Source: Flavobacteriaceae bacterium
GTDB taxonomy: Bacteria; Bacteroidota; Bacteroidia; Flavobacteriales; Flavobacteriaceae
Direction of reading: 5' to 3'
Assembly: GCA_013214065.1 (NCBI GenBank)
Contig: JABSPK010000005.1
Span: forward strand, 264,745-328,744
DNA length: 64,000 nucleotides
Every line of letters begins with the position of its first letter. Position 1 is the stretch's first letter. Below are positions 27,570 through 37,473 of this stretch, in pieces. The translations under genes and the position numbers were made by a program. A model generated the notes under the pieces. That model was not told where the DNA came from. It worked only from the letters and a program-made list of their open reading frames with translations, and searched no databases.

Positions 27570-27929
27570 ATGAAACATACGATATTCACATTAGCGTTCA
27601 CCTTTTGCACTGTAGTGGTGTTCGCCCAACAGAAAAACAAGAAAATGGCCTTCGAGGTCGATGGCGTTTGCGAAATGTGTAAAATGCGCATCGAAAAGGC
27701 CGCCTTGGAAGTGGCCGGGGTCAAGTTTGCCGATTGGAACATACCCAGCCATGAATTGACGCTGATCGTCGACGAACGGAAAACCAATGCCATGGCCATC
27801 AAATCGGCTATTGTAAAGGTAGGCCATGACACCAAAGAGCTCAAAGCTACCGAAGAGGCATATCGCAAGGTGAATCCTTGTTGTAGATACCGCGAAGGCG
27901 ATGCCAACCCGCACGAAGGCCATCATTAA
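27570..27929 (+). CDS. Secreted heavy-metal-associated (HMA) domain protein
   Basis: About 119 residues. A signal peptide (MKHTIFTLAFTFCTVVVFAQ) is followed by one HMA fold with the metal-binding Cys-x-x-Cys in GVCEMCKMRIEKAA, and a C-terminal tail rich in Cys and His (NPCCRYRE...HEGHH) that could form a second metal site. A periplasmic CopZ-like metallochaperone role is likely. The ATG at 27570 gives the signal peptide; an earlier in-frame start overlaps the receptor's 3' end. It lies 16 bases after the receptor and directly abuts the next gene. Confidence 0.88.
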   Translation: MKHTIFTLAFTFCTVVVFAQQKNKKMAFEVDGVCEMCKMRIEKAALEVAGVKFADWNIPSHELTLIVDERKTNAMAIKSAIVKVGHDTKELKATEEAYRKVNPCCRYREGDANPHEGHH

Positions 27930-28646
27930 ATGGAGCAGCATTTGAATATATCAGGTATGACCTGCCAGGGCTGTGTCAAATCGGTAACTGAAAAACTATC
28001 GCAAGTGGCAGGTGTTGAAGCGGTCTTTGTGGATTTGGAAAGCGGGACCGCGGCCATTTCGGCACCGCTACCCATCGAAATCGGAGCCCTGAGTTCGGCA
28101 CTGCCCAACAAGTATCGAATTTCTCCCGTAGATGACCCGGTCAATCCGAATACCATGGGCGAGGAGGTTTCAAAATGGCGGCAGTTGCGACCCCTATTCC
28201 TGATTTTCGCCTACCTCTTTGGAGCTGGCTTCTTATTGAATTACAACACATGGGACTGGAACGCGGCGATGTTGGATTTTATGGGCTTGTTCTATATCGT
28301 CTTCAGCTTTTTCAAGTTCCTCGACCTTAAGGGCTTTCCTGAAAGTTTTCGCATGTACGACCCTTTGGCAAAACTAGTGCCGGCTTACGGATGGGTATAC
28401 CCCTTTTTGGAGTTGGCCTTGGGACTATTGTTCCTGATGCGGATACAAGTGCAGCTTGCTTTGGTGTTGACCATTGTCATTCTGGGGATTACGACCATTG
28501 GGGTAACCAAAACCCTCTTGGATAAAAAAGCGATTTGTTGTGCCTGTTTGGGCACGGCCTTGCAATTACCGATGACCGAGGCTACCTTTATCGAAAACGC
28601 GATCATGCTGATCATGGCAATCGGCATGTTGGTGCAAATGGTATAA
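27930..28646 (+). CDS. HMA-MauE fusion membrane protein
   Basis: 238 residues. An N-terminal HMA domain with GMTCQGC (Cys12, Cys15) is followed by a four-helix membrane domain of the MauE/DoxX-like type (hydrophobic stretches about 88-103, 118-133, 157-195, 220-238). The last loop holds AICCACLG (Cys203, 204, 206), a redox- or metal-binding cluster. The cysteines suggest that the HMA domain hands a soft metal to, or takes it from, the membrane domain. No base separates it from the preceding HMA gene. The exact role is unknown. Confidence 0.82.
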   Translation: MEQHLNISGMTCQGCVKSVTEKLSQVAGVEAVFVDLESGTAAISAPLPIEIGALSSALPNKYRISPVDDPVNPNTMGEEVSKWRQLRPLFLIFAYLFGAGFLLNYNTWDWNAAMLDFMGLFYIVFSFFKFLDLKGFPESFRMYDPLAKLVPAYGWVYPFLELALGLLFLMRIQVQLALVLTIVILGITTIGVTKTLLDKKAICCACLGTALQLPMTEATFIENAIMLIMAIGMLVQMV

Positions 28647-28650
28647 AGGA

Positions 28651-29370
28651 ATGCTTGATCGAAAAAAGAAGGTGGCCGTGCGAAAGGCCCACCGTTATTT
28701 GGGCCTCTTTCTAGGAGTCCAGTTCTTATTATGGACGCTCAGTGGGCTGTATTTCAGTTGGACGGATATCGATGAGATCCATGGGGATGATTATAAACAA
28801 CTACCCCCTCAAAAGAACAGTTATTCGAATTTGATAGCGGTTACCGCGATTTCGAACATCAAAAAAGTGGAAACTTTGGAACTGCTTGAAATCGATGCCC
28901 AACCTTATTACTGGGTCAACGAAAGTCAATTGGTACATGCCCAAACCGGTGAAACCAAAACAGGAATCAGTTCGGAGGAGGCACTTGCCATCGCGAACCG
29001 ATATATGCGGTCTGATTTGGTGGTGGTATCGATCAAACGTATCGATAGTGTCGGCCCGCACCATGAATATCGAGGTCGACCCTTACCGGCCTTCGAAATA
29101 AGTTATGAAACCGCGAAGAACGTCAAGGCTTACGTGGCTATAGATAACGGGGCATTCCAAACGGTACGATTTAGGGATTGGCGTTGGTTCGATTTTTTAT
29201 GGATGACCCATACCATGGACTATCAAGGCCGTGACGATATCAACACATTGTTACTCCGTATCTTTTCGATTGGGGGCTTGTTGACCGTCCTTAGTGGATT
29301 AACGCTTTGGGGAACCAGTTCACCCCGTTTAAGAAAATTATGGGCCTCCGGAAAAAGAAAAACGCCCTGA
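28651..29370 (+). CDS. PepSY-associated membrane protein
   Basis: 239 residues: an N-terminal transmembrane helix in RKAHRYLGLFLGVQFLLWTLSG (PepSY-TM start, with conserved His), an extracytoplasmic PepSY-like domain (EEALAIANRYM, then RPLPAFEISYETAKN) and a second helix near the C-terminus after the WRWFDFLWMTHTMDY segment. Related proteins serve ferric or cupric reduction and siderophore systems, so a reductase-partner role in the metal module is plausible. It follows the HMA-MauE gene by 4 bases and ends inside the hairpin of a bidirectional terminator. Confidence 0.82.
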   Translation: MLDRKKKVAVRKAHRYLGLFLGVQFLLWTLSGLYFSWTDIDEIHGDDYKQLPPQKNSYSNLIAVTAISNIKKVETLELLEIDAQPYYWVNESQLVHAQTGETKTGISSEEALAIANRYMRSDLVVVSIKRIDSVGPHHEYRGRPLPAFEISYETAKNVKAYVAIDNGAFQTVRFRDWRWFDFLWMTHTMDYQGRDDINTLLLRIFSIGGLLTVLSGLTLWGTSSPRLRKLWASGKRKTP

Positions 29371-29386
29371 AATAAGGGCGTTTTTA
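29357..29386. terminator. Bidirectional terminator between the metal module and groEL
   Basis: Stem AAAACGCCCT/AGGGCGTTTT with loop GAAATA, with an A-run on the left and a T-run on the right, so it can end transcription in both directions. It overlaps the last codons of the PepSY gene and lies 21 bases beyond the groEL stop. Confidence 0.9.
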
Positions 29387-29406
29387 TCATGTATATGGGA
29401 GATGGT

Positions 29407-31062
<1,656 letters not shown>

Positions 31063-31121
31063 TTATGCAGGAACCTTGATATACAATAGATAGATTTTCG
31101 GAATAGGAAATTCCAATGCTG

Positions 31122-31400
31122 TTAGACGATTGCTAAAATGTCACTTTCACGCATGATAAGGTAATCGGTACCTTCGAATTTCAATTCGGTACCTGCGTAT
31201 TTTCCGTAGAGTACGGAATCACCCACTTTGACGGTCATCGCCTCGTCTTTGGAACCGGGTCCTACGGCAACGACTTTCCCTTTTTGTGGTTTCTCCTTCG
31301 CAGTGTCGGGAATGATGATGCCTGAAGCCGTTTTGGTCTCGGCCGCCATGGGCTCGATCAAGACCCTATCTGCCAATGGTTTGATGTTAACTTTAGCCAT
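31122..31400 (-). CDS. groES: Co-chaperonin GroES
   Basis: A 92-residue lid of the GroEL barrel. Matching features: [14 protein letters not shown] start, the mobile-loop region [18 protein letters not shown], and [22 protein letters not shown] at the end. First gene of groES-groEL. No perfect TAnnTTTG lies upstream; a sigma-54-like element is noted at 31450. Confidence 0.98.
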   Translation of the reverse strand: MAKVNIKPLADRVLIEPMAAETKTASGIIIPDTAKEKPQKGKVVAVGPGSKDEAMTVKVGDSVLYGKYAGTELKFEGTDYLIMRESDILAIV

Positions 31401-31449
31401 TTTATTGATTTTTATGTATTAGTTTTTTAGAATCTTCAAATTTTTTGAC

Positions 31450-31467
31450 AGAAATTGTGCCAATGCG
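31450..31467 (-). promoter_or_regulatory. Possible sigma-54-like promoter of groESL
   Basis: On the minus strand the sequence reads TTGGCACAATTTCTGTCA: a perfect TTGGCAC -24 half and a weaker CTGTC -12 half, with GG and GT ten bases apart (the consensus is GG-N10-GC). It lies 50-67 bases before groES, and the window encodes a sigma-54 activator. The -12 mismatch keeps this tentative. Confidence 0.3.
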
Positions 31468-31487
31468 CAAAAACTGACAATCCGTAA

Positions 31488-31522
31488 ACAAAAAATGCCA
31501 GCTTGTCACAAAAGCTGGCATT
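31488..31522 (-). terminator. Terminator of the miaB-secG operon
   Basis: An 11-bp perfect stem AATGCCAGCTT/AAGCTGGCATT with a TTGTGA-type loop; on the minus strand it is followed by a T-run. It lies 26 bases after the secG stop and upstream of groES. Confidence 0.88.
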
Positions 31523-31547
31523 CTTCATTTCATATCGTCCCCCAATC

Positions 31548-31916
31548 TTATCGGATCGTGTCCGCTGGGTTGTTTCCGTCAGTAGCAGGTACTTCTTCGG
31601 GTACCTCCTCAGGCAAGGTTTCGGGCACTTCGGCCTCAATGTCATCACCCTGCAACAATTTCGAGTCGACCACACCATAATTTCCTTTCAAGGCCACATT
31701 CGATAACAAGATCAAAACGATCAACAGGGTTGCTAGGGTCCAGGTACTCTTATCCAAAAAATCACCGGTTTTCTTCACTCCACCGACAACTTGGTTACCA
31801 CCCCCTCCGAATGATGACGACAAGCCACCACCTTTTGGGTTTTGTACCATGATCACCAATACCAAAAGAAGGCAAACGGCGATTATCAGAATCAAAAATA
31901 TGCTAAACGTACTCAT
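31548..31916 (-). CDS. secG: Preprotein translocase subunit SecG
   Basis: A 122-residue accessory subunit of the SecYEG channel. Two membrane helices (about 3-24 and 55-75) flank the conserved cytosolic loop VMVQNPKGGGLSSSFGGGGNQ. The C-terminal tail is acidic and proline-rich (EAEVPETLPEEVPEEVP), longer than in E. coli but common in Bacteroidota. Last gene of an operon beginning at miaB, four bases after the TPR-like gene. Confidence 0.95.
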   Translation of the reverse strand: MSTFSIFLILIIAVCLLLVLVIMVQNPKGGGLSSSFGGGGNQVVGGVKKTGDFLDKSTWTLATLLIVLILLSNVALKGNYGVVDSKLLQGDDIEAEVPETLPEEVPEEVPATDGNNPADTIR

Positions 31917-31920
31917 TGTC

Positions 31921-32823
31921 TCAATCGTTATCTTTCTGCAATTGCTTCACTTCCCGAATTCGGTCTGCAAAGAAACCACTTTTTTCCGGATATTTCAAAC
32001 TCAAGATCTTATACGATTGGATGGCCTTTTTGTACTTCTTTTGCTCGAGATACACTTTGGCCAAAGTCTCGGTCATTAGTTCTGTTTTATCGAATTTGAC
32101 CGATTCTTTGATAGCCACTTTGGTCGTCTTTTCTTCAGAGGGTACGATCTTCGGTCGGCTTTCGATGAACTTGTCCAACAATTCGAACTTTTTCTTCTTA
32201 TCAAGCGCTTGCTTAGCGGGTTCTTCTGTGGTTTCCGCCTTCCGTTCGATGGGTTTGAATGAGGTCAATTGCAACCATTCCGAAAAGGAATGGCGTTCAC
32301 TCTTGGTAAAGGGTAGGGGCTTGCCCAGATTTAGTCCATCGGGGGTTTGGGTGTCGGCATTCCCTTCTTCGATCTTTGCTTCCTCATCGGGTTCCGTCGT
32401 TTCGAAAAGTGCCGGATCCAAGATCTGTTCGGCATCCTTGATGTTTTGGGGCAAAGGCTCGGCCTCGGTTTCCCCTAAGATCACTTGGGCTTCCGGATTG
32501 GGTTCGATCTCTTCCGATACGGCGGGCTTCTCCTCCAACTTCGGGGAGCGGCCCAGCAGGCTGTCGGCAATATTGTTTTGGGTGAACTCGTCTGAAGTAA
32601 TCAAATCGAACAAGACTTCGCGGTCGGTCGTATGGGCCGCGGTAAGCTTTAAGGCGTTGTTGTATTTATAGCTCTCCAAGTTTTTCAGTCCTTTCAAATG
32701 TAAGGCCCGGGCAGCTTGAAAATAGGGGTACTCATGCAGGATGTCTTCGAGCTCACGGGTCTGCTTCGGCGAGAGGATCGTGTTCGAATGTTGTAAGATC
32801 GCTATGAAGTCGGAAACGTTCAT
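31921..32823 (-). CDS. Tetratricopeptide-like protein, unknown function
   Basis: About 300 residues, no signal peptide. The N-terminal segment (SDFIAILQHSNTILSPKQTREL) and YPYFQAARALHLKGLK are helical; the middle (about 95-165) is acidic, low-complexity and probably disordered; the C-terminal end has one clear TPR (ETLAKVYLEQKKYKKAIQSYKIL). The start codon overlaps the lptE stop (TAATG), so it is coupled to lptE, and secG follows by 4 bases. The context suggests a cytoplasmic partner in envelope biogenesis, but the function is not known. Confidence 0.78.
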   Translation of the reverse strand: MNVSDFIAILQHSNTILSPKQTRELEDILHEYPYFQAARALHLKGLKNLESYKYNNALKLTAAHTTDREVLFDLITSDEFTQNNIADSLLGRSPKLEEKPAVSEEIEPNPEAQVILGETEAEPLPQNIKDAEQILDPALFETTEPDEEAKIEEGNADTQTPDGLNLGKPLPFTKSERHSFSEWLQLTSFKPIERKAETTEEPAKQALDKKKKFELLDKFIESRPKIVPSEEKTTKVAIKESVKFDKTELMTETLAKVYLEQKKYKKAIQSYKILSLKYPEKSGFFADRIREVKQLQKDND

Positions 32824-33344
32824 TACCAATCCGCGAGCGATGCATTGAAAATATCTTGGGTAATCCGTTCGAAGAGTACCTCATGGGCCTCGCTTTTGAC
32901 GGACTCCAACAACTGGGTGCCCGGAAAGTCGAAAAAGAAGGAAAAACGGCGTTCGAAATCGACATCGTCTTTGGTCTTGTTGAAAAACCGGACGTTCACA
33001 CTCATGGTCAAGCGGTTTTGGGCCGCCGTTTGATTGGCCGTGGCCGACATGGGCGACACGCGATATTCCACGATTTCGCCTTCATACAAGAGGTCGCCAT
33101 TGCTATTGGTCAGGTTCAGACTGGTCAGGTTGGTGATCAGGTCTTGCAAGGCAATGGTAAAGTCGCGGTCCAATTGGGGTTCGATGGTCGAACCAGGGGT
33201 CTGATCGGCGTAGTTTTGAAAAAAGTTGACCTGAAACGATTCTGCCGTACCGGTACTGGCCCCAGAAAAATTATAAAATCCGCATCCATTCAAGAATACT
33301 ACGAGTGCGCCGGCCATAAGTAAGGCCATTCGTTTTTTCATCAT
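32823..33344 (-). CDS. lptE: LptE-type LPS-assembly lipoprotein
   Basis: A 173-residue outer-membrane lipoprotein; lipobox LNGC with Cys21. After the lipidation site the sequence GFYNFSGASTGTAESFQVNFF and the later DFTIALQDLITNLTSLNLT are typical of Bacteroidota LptE, which plugs the LptD barrel during LPS transport. It lies 9 bases after the sigma-54 activator gene. The call rests on signal, size and this sequence pattern. Confidence 0.87.
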   Translation of the reverse strand: MMKKRMALLMAGALVVFLNGCGFYNFSGASTGTAESFQVNFFQNYADQTPGSTIEPQLDRDFTIALQDLITNLTSLNLTNSNGDLLYEGEIVEYRVSPMSATANQTAAQNRLTMSVNVRFFNKTKDDVDFERRFSFFFDFPGTQLLESVKSEAHEVLFERITQDIFNASLADW

Positions 33345-33353
33345 CCTATCGTC

Positions 33354-34622
33354 TTAAAGATCGTATTGTTTGATTTTTCGATATAAGGTGCGTTCCGAAA
33401 TGCCCAATTCGACAGCGGCCGCTTTTCGTTTGCCCCGGTTGCGTTCCAATGACTTTTTGATCAATTCGATTTCCTTTTCCTGTAAAGATAAGGTTTCCTC
33501 TTCTTGGATTTCCTCGGCAAAATGATAGCGGTCTTCCGCCACGGGCTCTGGCCGTTGGGGTTCGACCACAGGTTCGGGCAGGTGCAAGACCTCTGCTGCA
33601 TGGGTATTGGTTTCGTCGACCACCTCGTCTTTGTTGCCATAGATTTTGCGGATCAAGGTCTCGTTCTCTTGCTGTACTTTGGCCGAGTCATTGTCCTTGA
33701 GCAATTCTAAGGTCAATTTCTTCAAATCGTTGAGGTCACCCTTCATATCGAACAACACCTTATAGAGGATTTCACGTTCGTTGCTGAAATCACTTTCCTT
33801 CTTCTCCGAACCGACCACTGCCGGCAGGTTGGTGGCATGGCTGGTGGGCAAATACCCATGTAGGGTATTCGCACTGATCGATCGGGTTTCTTCCAAGACC
33901 GAAATCTGCTCGGCGATATTACGCAGCTGGCGGATGTTACCGGGCCATCGGTACTTTTGCAAGAGGGCTACAGCGGCTTCATCAAGGCGTACCGTGGGCA
34001 TTTTGTATTTCTGCCCGAAATCGGCCGCGAACTTACGGAACAGCAAATGGATGTCATCTTGCCGTTCACGCAATGGGGGGATGTTGATTTCGACCGTGCT
34101 GAGACGGTAGTACAGGTCTTCACGGAATTTCTCTTTTTTGATGGCCTCGAACATGTTGATGTTGGTGGCCGCGACGATACGGACATCGGTTTTTTGTACT
34201 TGTGAAGAGCCTACTTTCAAGAATTCACCATTCTCCAACACCCGCAACAGCCGTACCTGGGTCGTCAAGGGGAGTTCGCCGACCTCATCAAGGAAGATGG
34301 TGCCACCATCGGCCACTTCGAAATATCCGCTCCGGGTCTGCGTCGCTCCGGTAAAGGCCCCTTTTTCATGTCCGAAGAGTTCACTGTCGATCGTGCCTTC
34401 AGGAATCGCCCCGCAGTTCACGGCGATGTACTTCGCGTGTTTGCGATGCGATAGGGAATGGATGATCTTGGGGATTGCCTCTTTACCGACCCCACTTTCA
34501 CCGGTCACCAAAACCGAAATATCGGTCGGGGCGACTTGGATCGCCTTTTCAAGGGCACGGTTCAGTTTGACATCGTTGCCGATGAGTTCGAACCGTTGTT
34601 TTATTGCTTGAACGTTTTCCAA
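33354..34622 (-). CDS. Sigma-54 activator (AAA+ plus Fis-type HTH) without sensor domain
   Basis: 422 residues. The AAA+ domain begins at the N-terminus: Walker A GESGVGKE (residues 41-48), the sigma-54-contacting GAFTGA loop (89-94), Walker B IFLDE (109-113) and the RWPGNIRQL sensor-2 segment (225-233). A linker of about 130 residues, partly acidic, leads to a C-terminal Fis-type HTH (LGISERTLYRKIKQ). No receiver, GAF or PAS domain precedes the AAA+, so activity is probably set by level or a partner protein. It drives open-complex formation by RpoN-holoenzyme. It sits 11 bases after miaB and 9 bases before lptE. Confidence 0.93.
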   Translation of the reverse strand: MENVQAIKQRFELIGNDVKLNRALEKAIQVAPTDISVLVTGESGVGKEAIPKIIHSLSHRKHAKYIAVNCGAIPEGTIDSELFGHEKGAFTGATQTRSGYFEVADGGTIFLDEVGELPLTTQVRLLRVLENGEFLKVGSSQVQKTDVRIVAATNINMFEAIKKEKFREDLYYRLSTVEINIPPLRERQDDIHLLFRKFAADFGQKYKMPTVRLDEAAVALLQKYRWPGNIRQLRNIAEQISVLEETRSISANTLHGYLPTSHATNLPAVVGSEKKESDFSNEREILYKVLFDMKGDLNDLKKLTLELLKDNDSAKVQQENETLIRKIYGNKDEVVDETNTHAAEVLHLPEPVVEPQRPEPVAEDRYHFAEEIQEEETLSLQEKEIELIKKSLERNRGKRKAAAVELGISERTLYRKIKQYDL

Positions 34623-34633
34623 AATAGCTGTAC

Positions 34634-36094
34634 TTATTCACTAAGGCCCACGGCCGTTCCCAACAAGGTGGCCGAGGTACAATCATTGATTTTTACATTG
34701 ACGAAATCACCGATTTGATAGTTTTCCTTGGGGAAGACCACCACGGTATTCTGCGAGTTTCGACCCATCCAATGGGCGTCGGATTTCTTCGAATTCCCTT
34801 CGATCAACACTTCTTCGACCTTGCCGACATGTTGCTGGGTACGGTATAATCCGTGCTGTTGTTGCAGGTTGATGATCTCGTTCAAACGTCGTTTTTTGAC
34901 CGCTTCGGGCACATCGTCTTCCAATTTTCGGGCGGCCAAGGTCCCCGGTCGTTCCGAATAAGCGAACATAAAACCGAAATCGTACTTGACATACTCCATC
35001 AATGAAAGGGTATCTTGATGGTCTTCTTCGGTCTCGGTCGGAAAGCCACTGATCATATCTTGACTGATCGCACAGTCGGGATTGATCCGTTTGATGTTGT
35101 CGATAAGGTCGAAATATTCTTGACGGGTATGCAATCGGTTCATGGCTTTGAGGATACGATCGCTACCGCTCTGCACTGGAAGGTGGATGTAATCACAGAT
35201 GTTCTTGAAGCGGGCCATGGTTTCGATAACGTCCAGGGTCATGTCCTGTGGATTGGAGGTTGAAAACCGGATGCGCATTCTGGGCTGGGCCAAAGCGACC
35301 AACTCCAACAATTTGGCAAAATTGACCGAGGTGGCTTTTTGCATTTCAGTGGCCTTTTCGAAGTCTTTTTTCAAACCGCCCCCATACCAAAGGTAGCTAT
35401 CGACGTTCTGGCCCAATAAGGTGATCTCTTTGAAGCCGCGTGACCAAAGATCGTTGACTTCATCGACGATCGATTGTGGATCTCGACTACGTTCACGGCC
35501 CCGGGTAAAAGGCACGACGCAAAAGGTGCACATGTTATCACAGCCGCGGGTAATGGAAACGAAGGCGGTCACCCCATTCGAATTCAAGCGAACCGGGGCC
35601 ACATCACCATAAGTCTCATCTTTCGATAAGATCACGTTGACCGCGTTTCGGCCTTCGTCAATTTCTTGGATCAGGTTCGGTAGGTCTTTATAGGCATCGG
35701 GCCCCACCACCATATCGACGATTTTTTCTTCTTCGAGGAACTTGCTTTTCAAGCGTTCGGCCATACAGCCGAGCACTCCGACTTTCATGTTCGGATTGAC
35801 CTTTTTGACGGCATTGAATTTCTCAAGACGTTTGCGTACGGTCTGCTCCGCTTTTTCGCGGATCGAACAGGTGTTCACCAAAACCAAATCGGCCTCGGCC
35901 AGCTCCTGGGTGGTATTGAACCCCTCTTTGGCCAAAATGGAAGCCACGATCTCACTGTCAGAAAAATTCATCTGACAACCGTAACTTTCAATGTAAAGTT
36001 TCCGGTCGTTCGTGGCCTTGCTTTCGACCAAGGTCGCAGTGCCTTGGGCACGTTCGTCCATTGTTTTTTCCATAGGTTTTCCTGCTTCCCTCAT
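34634..36094 (-). CDS. miaB: tRNA 2-methylthio-N6-isopentenyladenosine synthase MiaB
   Basis: A radical-SAM methylthiotransferase that modifies position 37 of tRNAs reading UNN codons. 486 residues: N-terminal UPF0004 domain ([11 protein letters not shown], with three Cys for the auxiliary cluster), radical-SAM motif [14 protein letters not shown] (CxxxCxxC), and a C-terminal TRAM domain. The first ATG (36094) leaves a 12-base leader from the -7 box; an alternative start 21 bases downstream is possible. First gene of the operon miaB - sigma-54 activator - lptE - TPR protein - secG. Confidence 0.97.
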   Translation of the reverse strand: MREAGKPMEKTMDERAQGTATLVESKATNDRKLYIESYGCQMNFSDSEIVASILAKEGFNTTQELAEADLVLVNTCSIREKAEQTVRKRLEKFNAVKKVNPNMKVGVLGCMAERLKSKFLEEEKIVDMVVGPDAYKDLPNLIQEIDEGRNAVNVILSKDETYGDVAPVRLNSNGVTAFVSITRGCDNMCTFCVVPFTRGRERSRDPQSIVDEVNDLWSRGFKEITLLGQNVDSYLWYGGGLKKDFEKATEMQKATSVNFAKLLELVALAQPRMRIRFSTSNPQDMTLDVIETMARFKNICDYIHLPVQSGSDRILKAMNRLHTRQEYFDLIDNIKRINPDCAISQDMISGFPTETEEDHQDTLSLMEYVKYDFGFMFAYSERPGTLAARKLEDDVPEAVKKRRLNEIINLQQQHGLYRTQQHVGKVEEVLIEGNSKKSDAHWMGRNSQNTVVVFPKENYQIGDFVNVKINDCTSATLLGTAVGLSE

Positions 36095-36112
36095 CTACGC
36101 TTAATAAGGATG

Positions 36113-36144
36113 CAAAGATAGTGCTTAATCCATGTTTATGACAA
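36113..36144 (-). promoter_or_regulatory. miaB operon promoter (TTG and TATCTTTG)
   Basis: On the minus strand a TTG (36142-36144) lies 21 bases upstream of TATCTTTG (36113-36120), close to the Bacteroidota -33/-7 pattern. Transcription would start near 36106, 12 bases before the ATG. A TGACA-ATA-TGTCA inverted repeat (36139-36151) overlaps the -33. Confidence 0.6.
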
Positions 36145-36151
36145 TATGTCA
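36139..36151. repeat. TGACA-N3-TGTCA inverted repeat over the miaB -33
   Basis: Perfect 5-bp arms with an ATA spacer, in the spacer between the divergent miaB operon and the lipoprotein gene at 36234. Overlap with the miaB -33 makes it an operator candidate; no regulator is identified. Confidence 0.4.
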
Positions 36152-36233
36152 GCTTTTTTTTAAGAAAGAAGCACGCAACTTTGTTTAACGAAAACCATCT
36201 AAAATCCAAATTCCACACTAAAAAATTAAACAA

Positions 36234-37472
36234 ATGAAAAAGAATGCCCTATTATTCTTGACCCTGATTACCGCTACTTTTTTTTCCTGTAATGACGACA
36301 ACGCCGATGATGGTGAATATGCCGATTTCTTGGTGGCCCGACCTTTGGTCATCAGTCGCGCTGAATTCGAAGATAGCGTGGCCATAGTCGACCCACTTCC
36401 TATCGAGGAGTCTGGGAAAATATACGCCTATCAAAACCTGATATTCGTGAACGATACCTATAAAGGTATTCATGTCATTGACAATTCGAATCCGGCCTCC
36501 CCAACTAAAATAGCCTTTATCAATATCGCGGGCAATGTCGATATTTCGGTCAAGGATGGGTTCCTGTATGCCGATAGTGTTACCGATTTGTTGGTCATTG
36601 ATATTTCGGACATCCAAAGTATCGAGGTCATCAACCGATTGGAGAATGTCTTGCGCGATAATATCGTTTGGCCCAATGCTGATATTTTCGAATGGGAGGG
36701 CCTCGATAATGATGAGATTTTGGTTGGATGGGAAACCGTGACCGAACGCCGGCGCATCGATGAGGTGCAACCGGATATCGCTTTTTTCGAAGATGCGGCG
36801 ACCAATGACTCCGGAGGCGATACAGGTCAGGGTGGTTCATTGGCACGTTTTAAGATCGTTGGCGATTTTCTCTATGCGGTCGATAGCCATTCCATCAACG
36901 TATTCGATATTTCCGATCTGTCGCAGCCCCAAGATCTCGATGATGTCTATGCCGGTTTTGATATCGAAACCATCTTCAACAAGGGTGAACACCTCTTCTT
37001 AGGGAGCATGCGCGGTATGTATATCTACGATATCAGCAGTCCGGCAACTCCGACTTACGTTTCCGAATTCCAGCACGGTACGGCCTGTGATCCGGTGGTC
37101 GTTGATGGCGACTATGCCTATGTAACCTTGCGTGGCGGTAATTTCTGCGGTGCCACGGAAAGCGGGTTGTACATTGTCGATATTTCGACCATCGAAACCC
37201 CTGAGCTCAAAGTCATCTATCCTATGGATGAACCTTACGGACTTGGGGTAAAAGATGATAAACTGTTTGTTTGTGATGGAAGTTCCGGTTTGAAAGTCTA
37301 TGACAAATCGGCTGTTCCGGATCTACCACAGTTAAATCATTTTAAAGAAATCGTTACGTTTGACGTCATCCCGATGCAAGAGCAATTGTTGATGGTCGGT
37401 GACGGGGTGCTGTATCAGTATGAGTACCTTGACGATTCGATCGAGTTGATCAGTACCCTAGACTTGAATTGA
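36234..37472 (+). CDS. LVIVD-repeat lipoprotein
   Basis: A 412-residue lipoprotein (lipobox TFFSC, Cys19). It consists of repeated beta-propeller-like units of the LVIVD type, e.g. GIHVIDNSNPASPTKIA, LLVIDISDIQSIEVI, SINVFDISDLSQPQD, MYIYDISSPATPTYV, LYIVDISTIETPELK, about 45-50 residues apart, so it is probably a seven-bladed surface propeller. Function unknown; such proteins usually lie on the outer membrane. The next lipoprotein gene starts 1 base after its stop, so the two form an operon. Confidence 0.85.
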   Translation: MKKNALLFLTLITATFFSCNDDNADDGEYADFLVARPLVISRAEFEDSVAIVDPLPIEESGKIYAYQNLIFVNDTYKGIHVIDNSNPASPTKIAFINIAGNVDISVKDGFLYADSVTDLLVIDISDIQSIEVINRLENVLRDNIVWPNADIFEWEGLDNDEILVGWETVTERRRIDEVQPDIAFFEDAATNDSGGDTGQGGSLARFKIVGDFLYAVDSHSINVFDISDLSQPQDLDDVYAGFDIETIFNKGEHLFLGSMRGMYIYDISSPATPTYVSEFQHGTACDPVVVDGDYAYVTLRGGNFCGATESGLYIVDISTIETPELKVIYPMDEPYGLGVKDDKLFVCDGSSGLKVYDKSAVPDLPQLNHFKEIVTFDVIPMQEQLLMVGDGVLYQYEYLDDSIELISTLDLN

Positions 37473-37473
37473 T

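Noticed and set aside
31916..32671. Long plus-strand open frame opposite the TPR-like gene
   Set aside because: Serine-rich antisense shadow of the real minus-strand gene, with no domain and no regulatory signal.
32856..33323. Plus-strand open frame opposite lptE
   Set aside because: Antisense shadow; lptE has lipobox, length and operon position.
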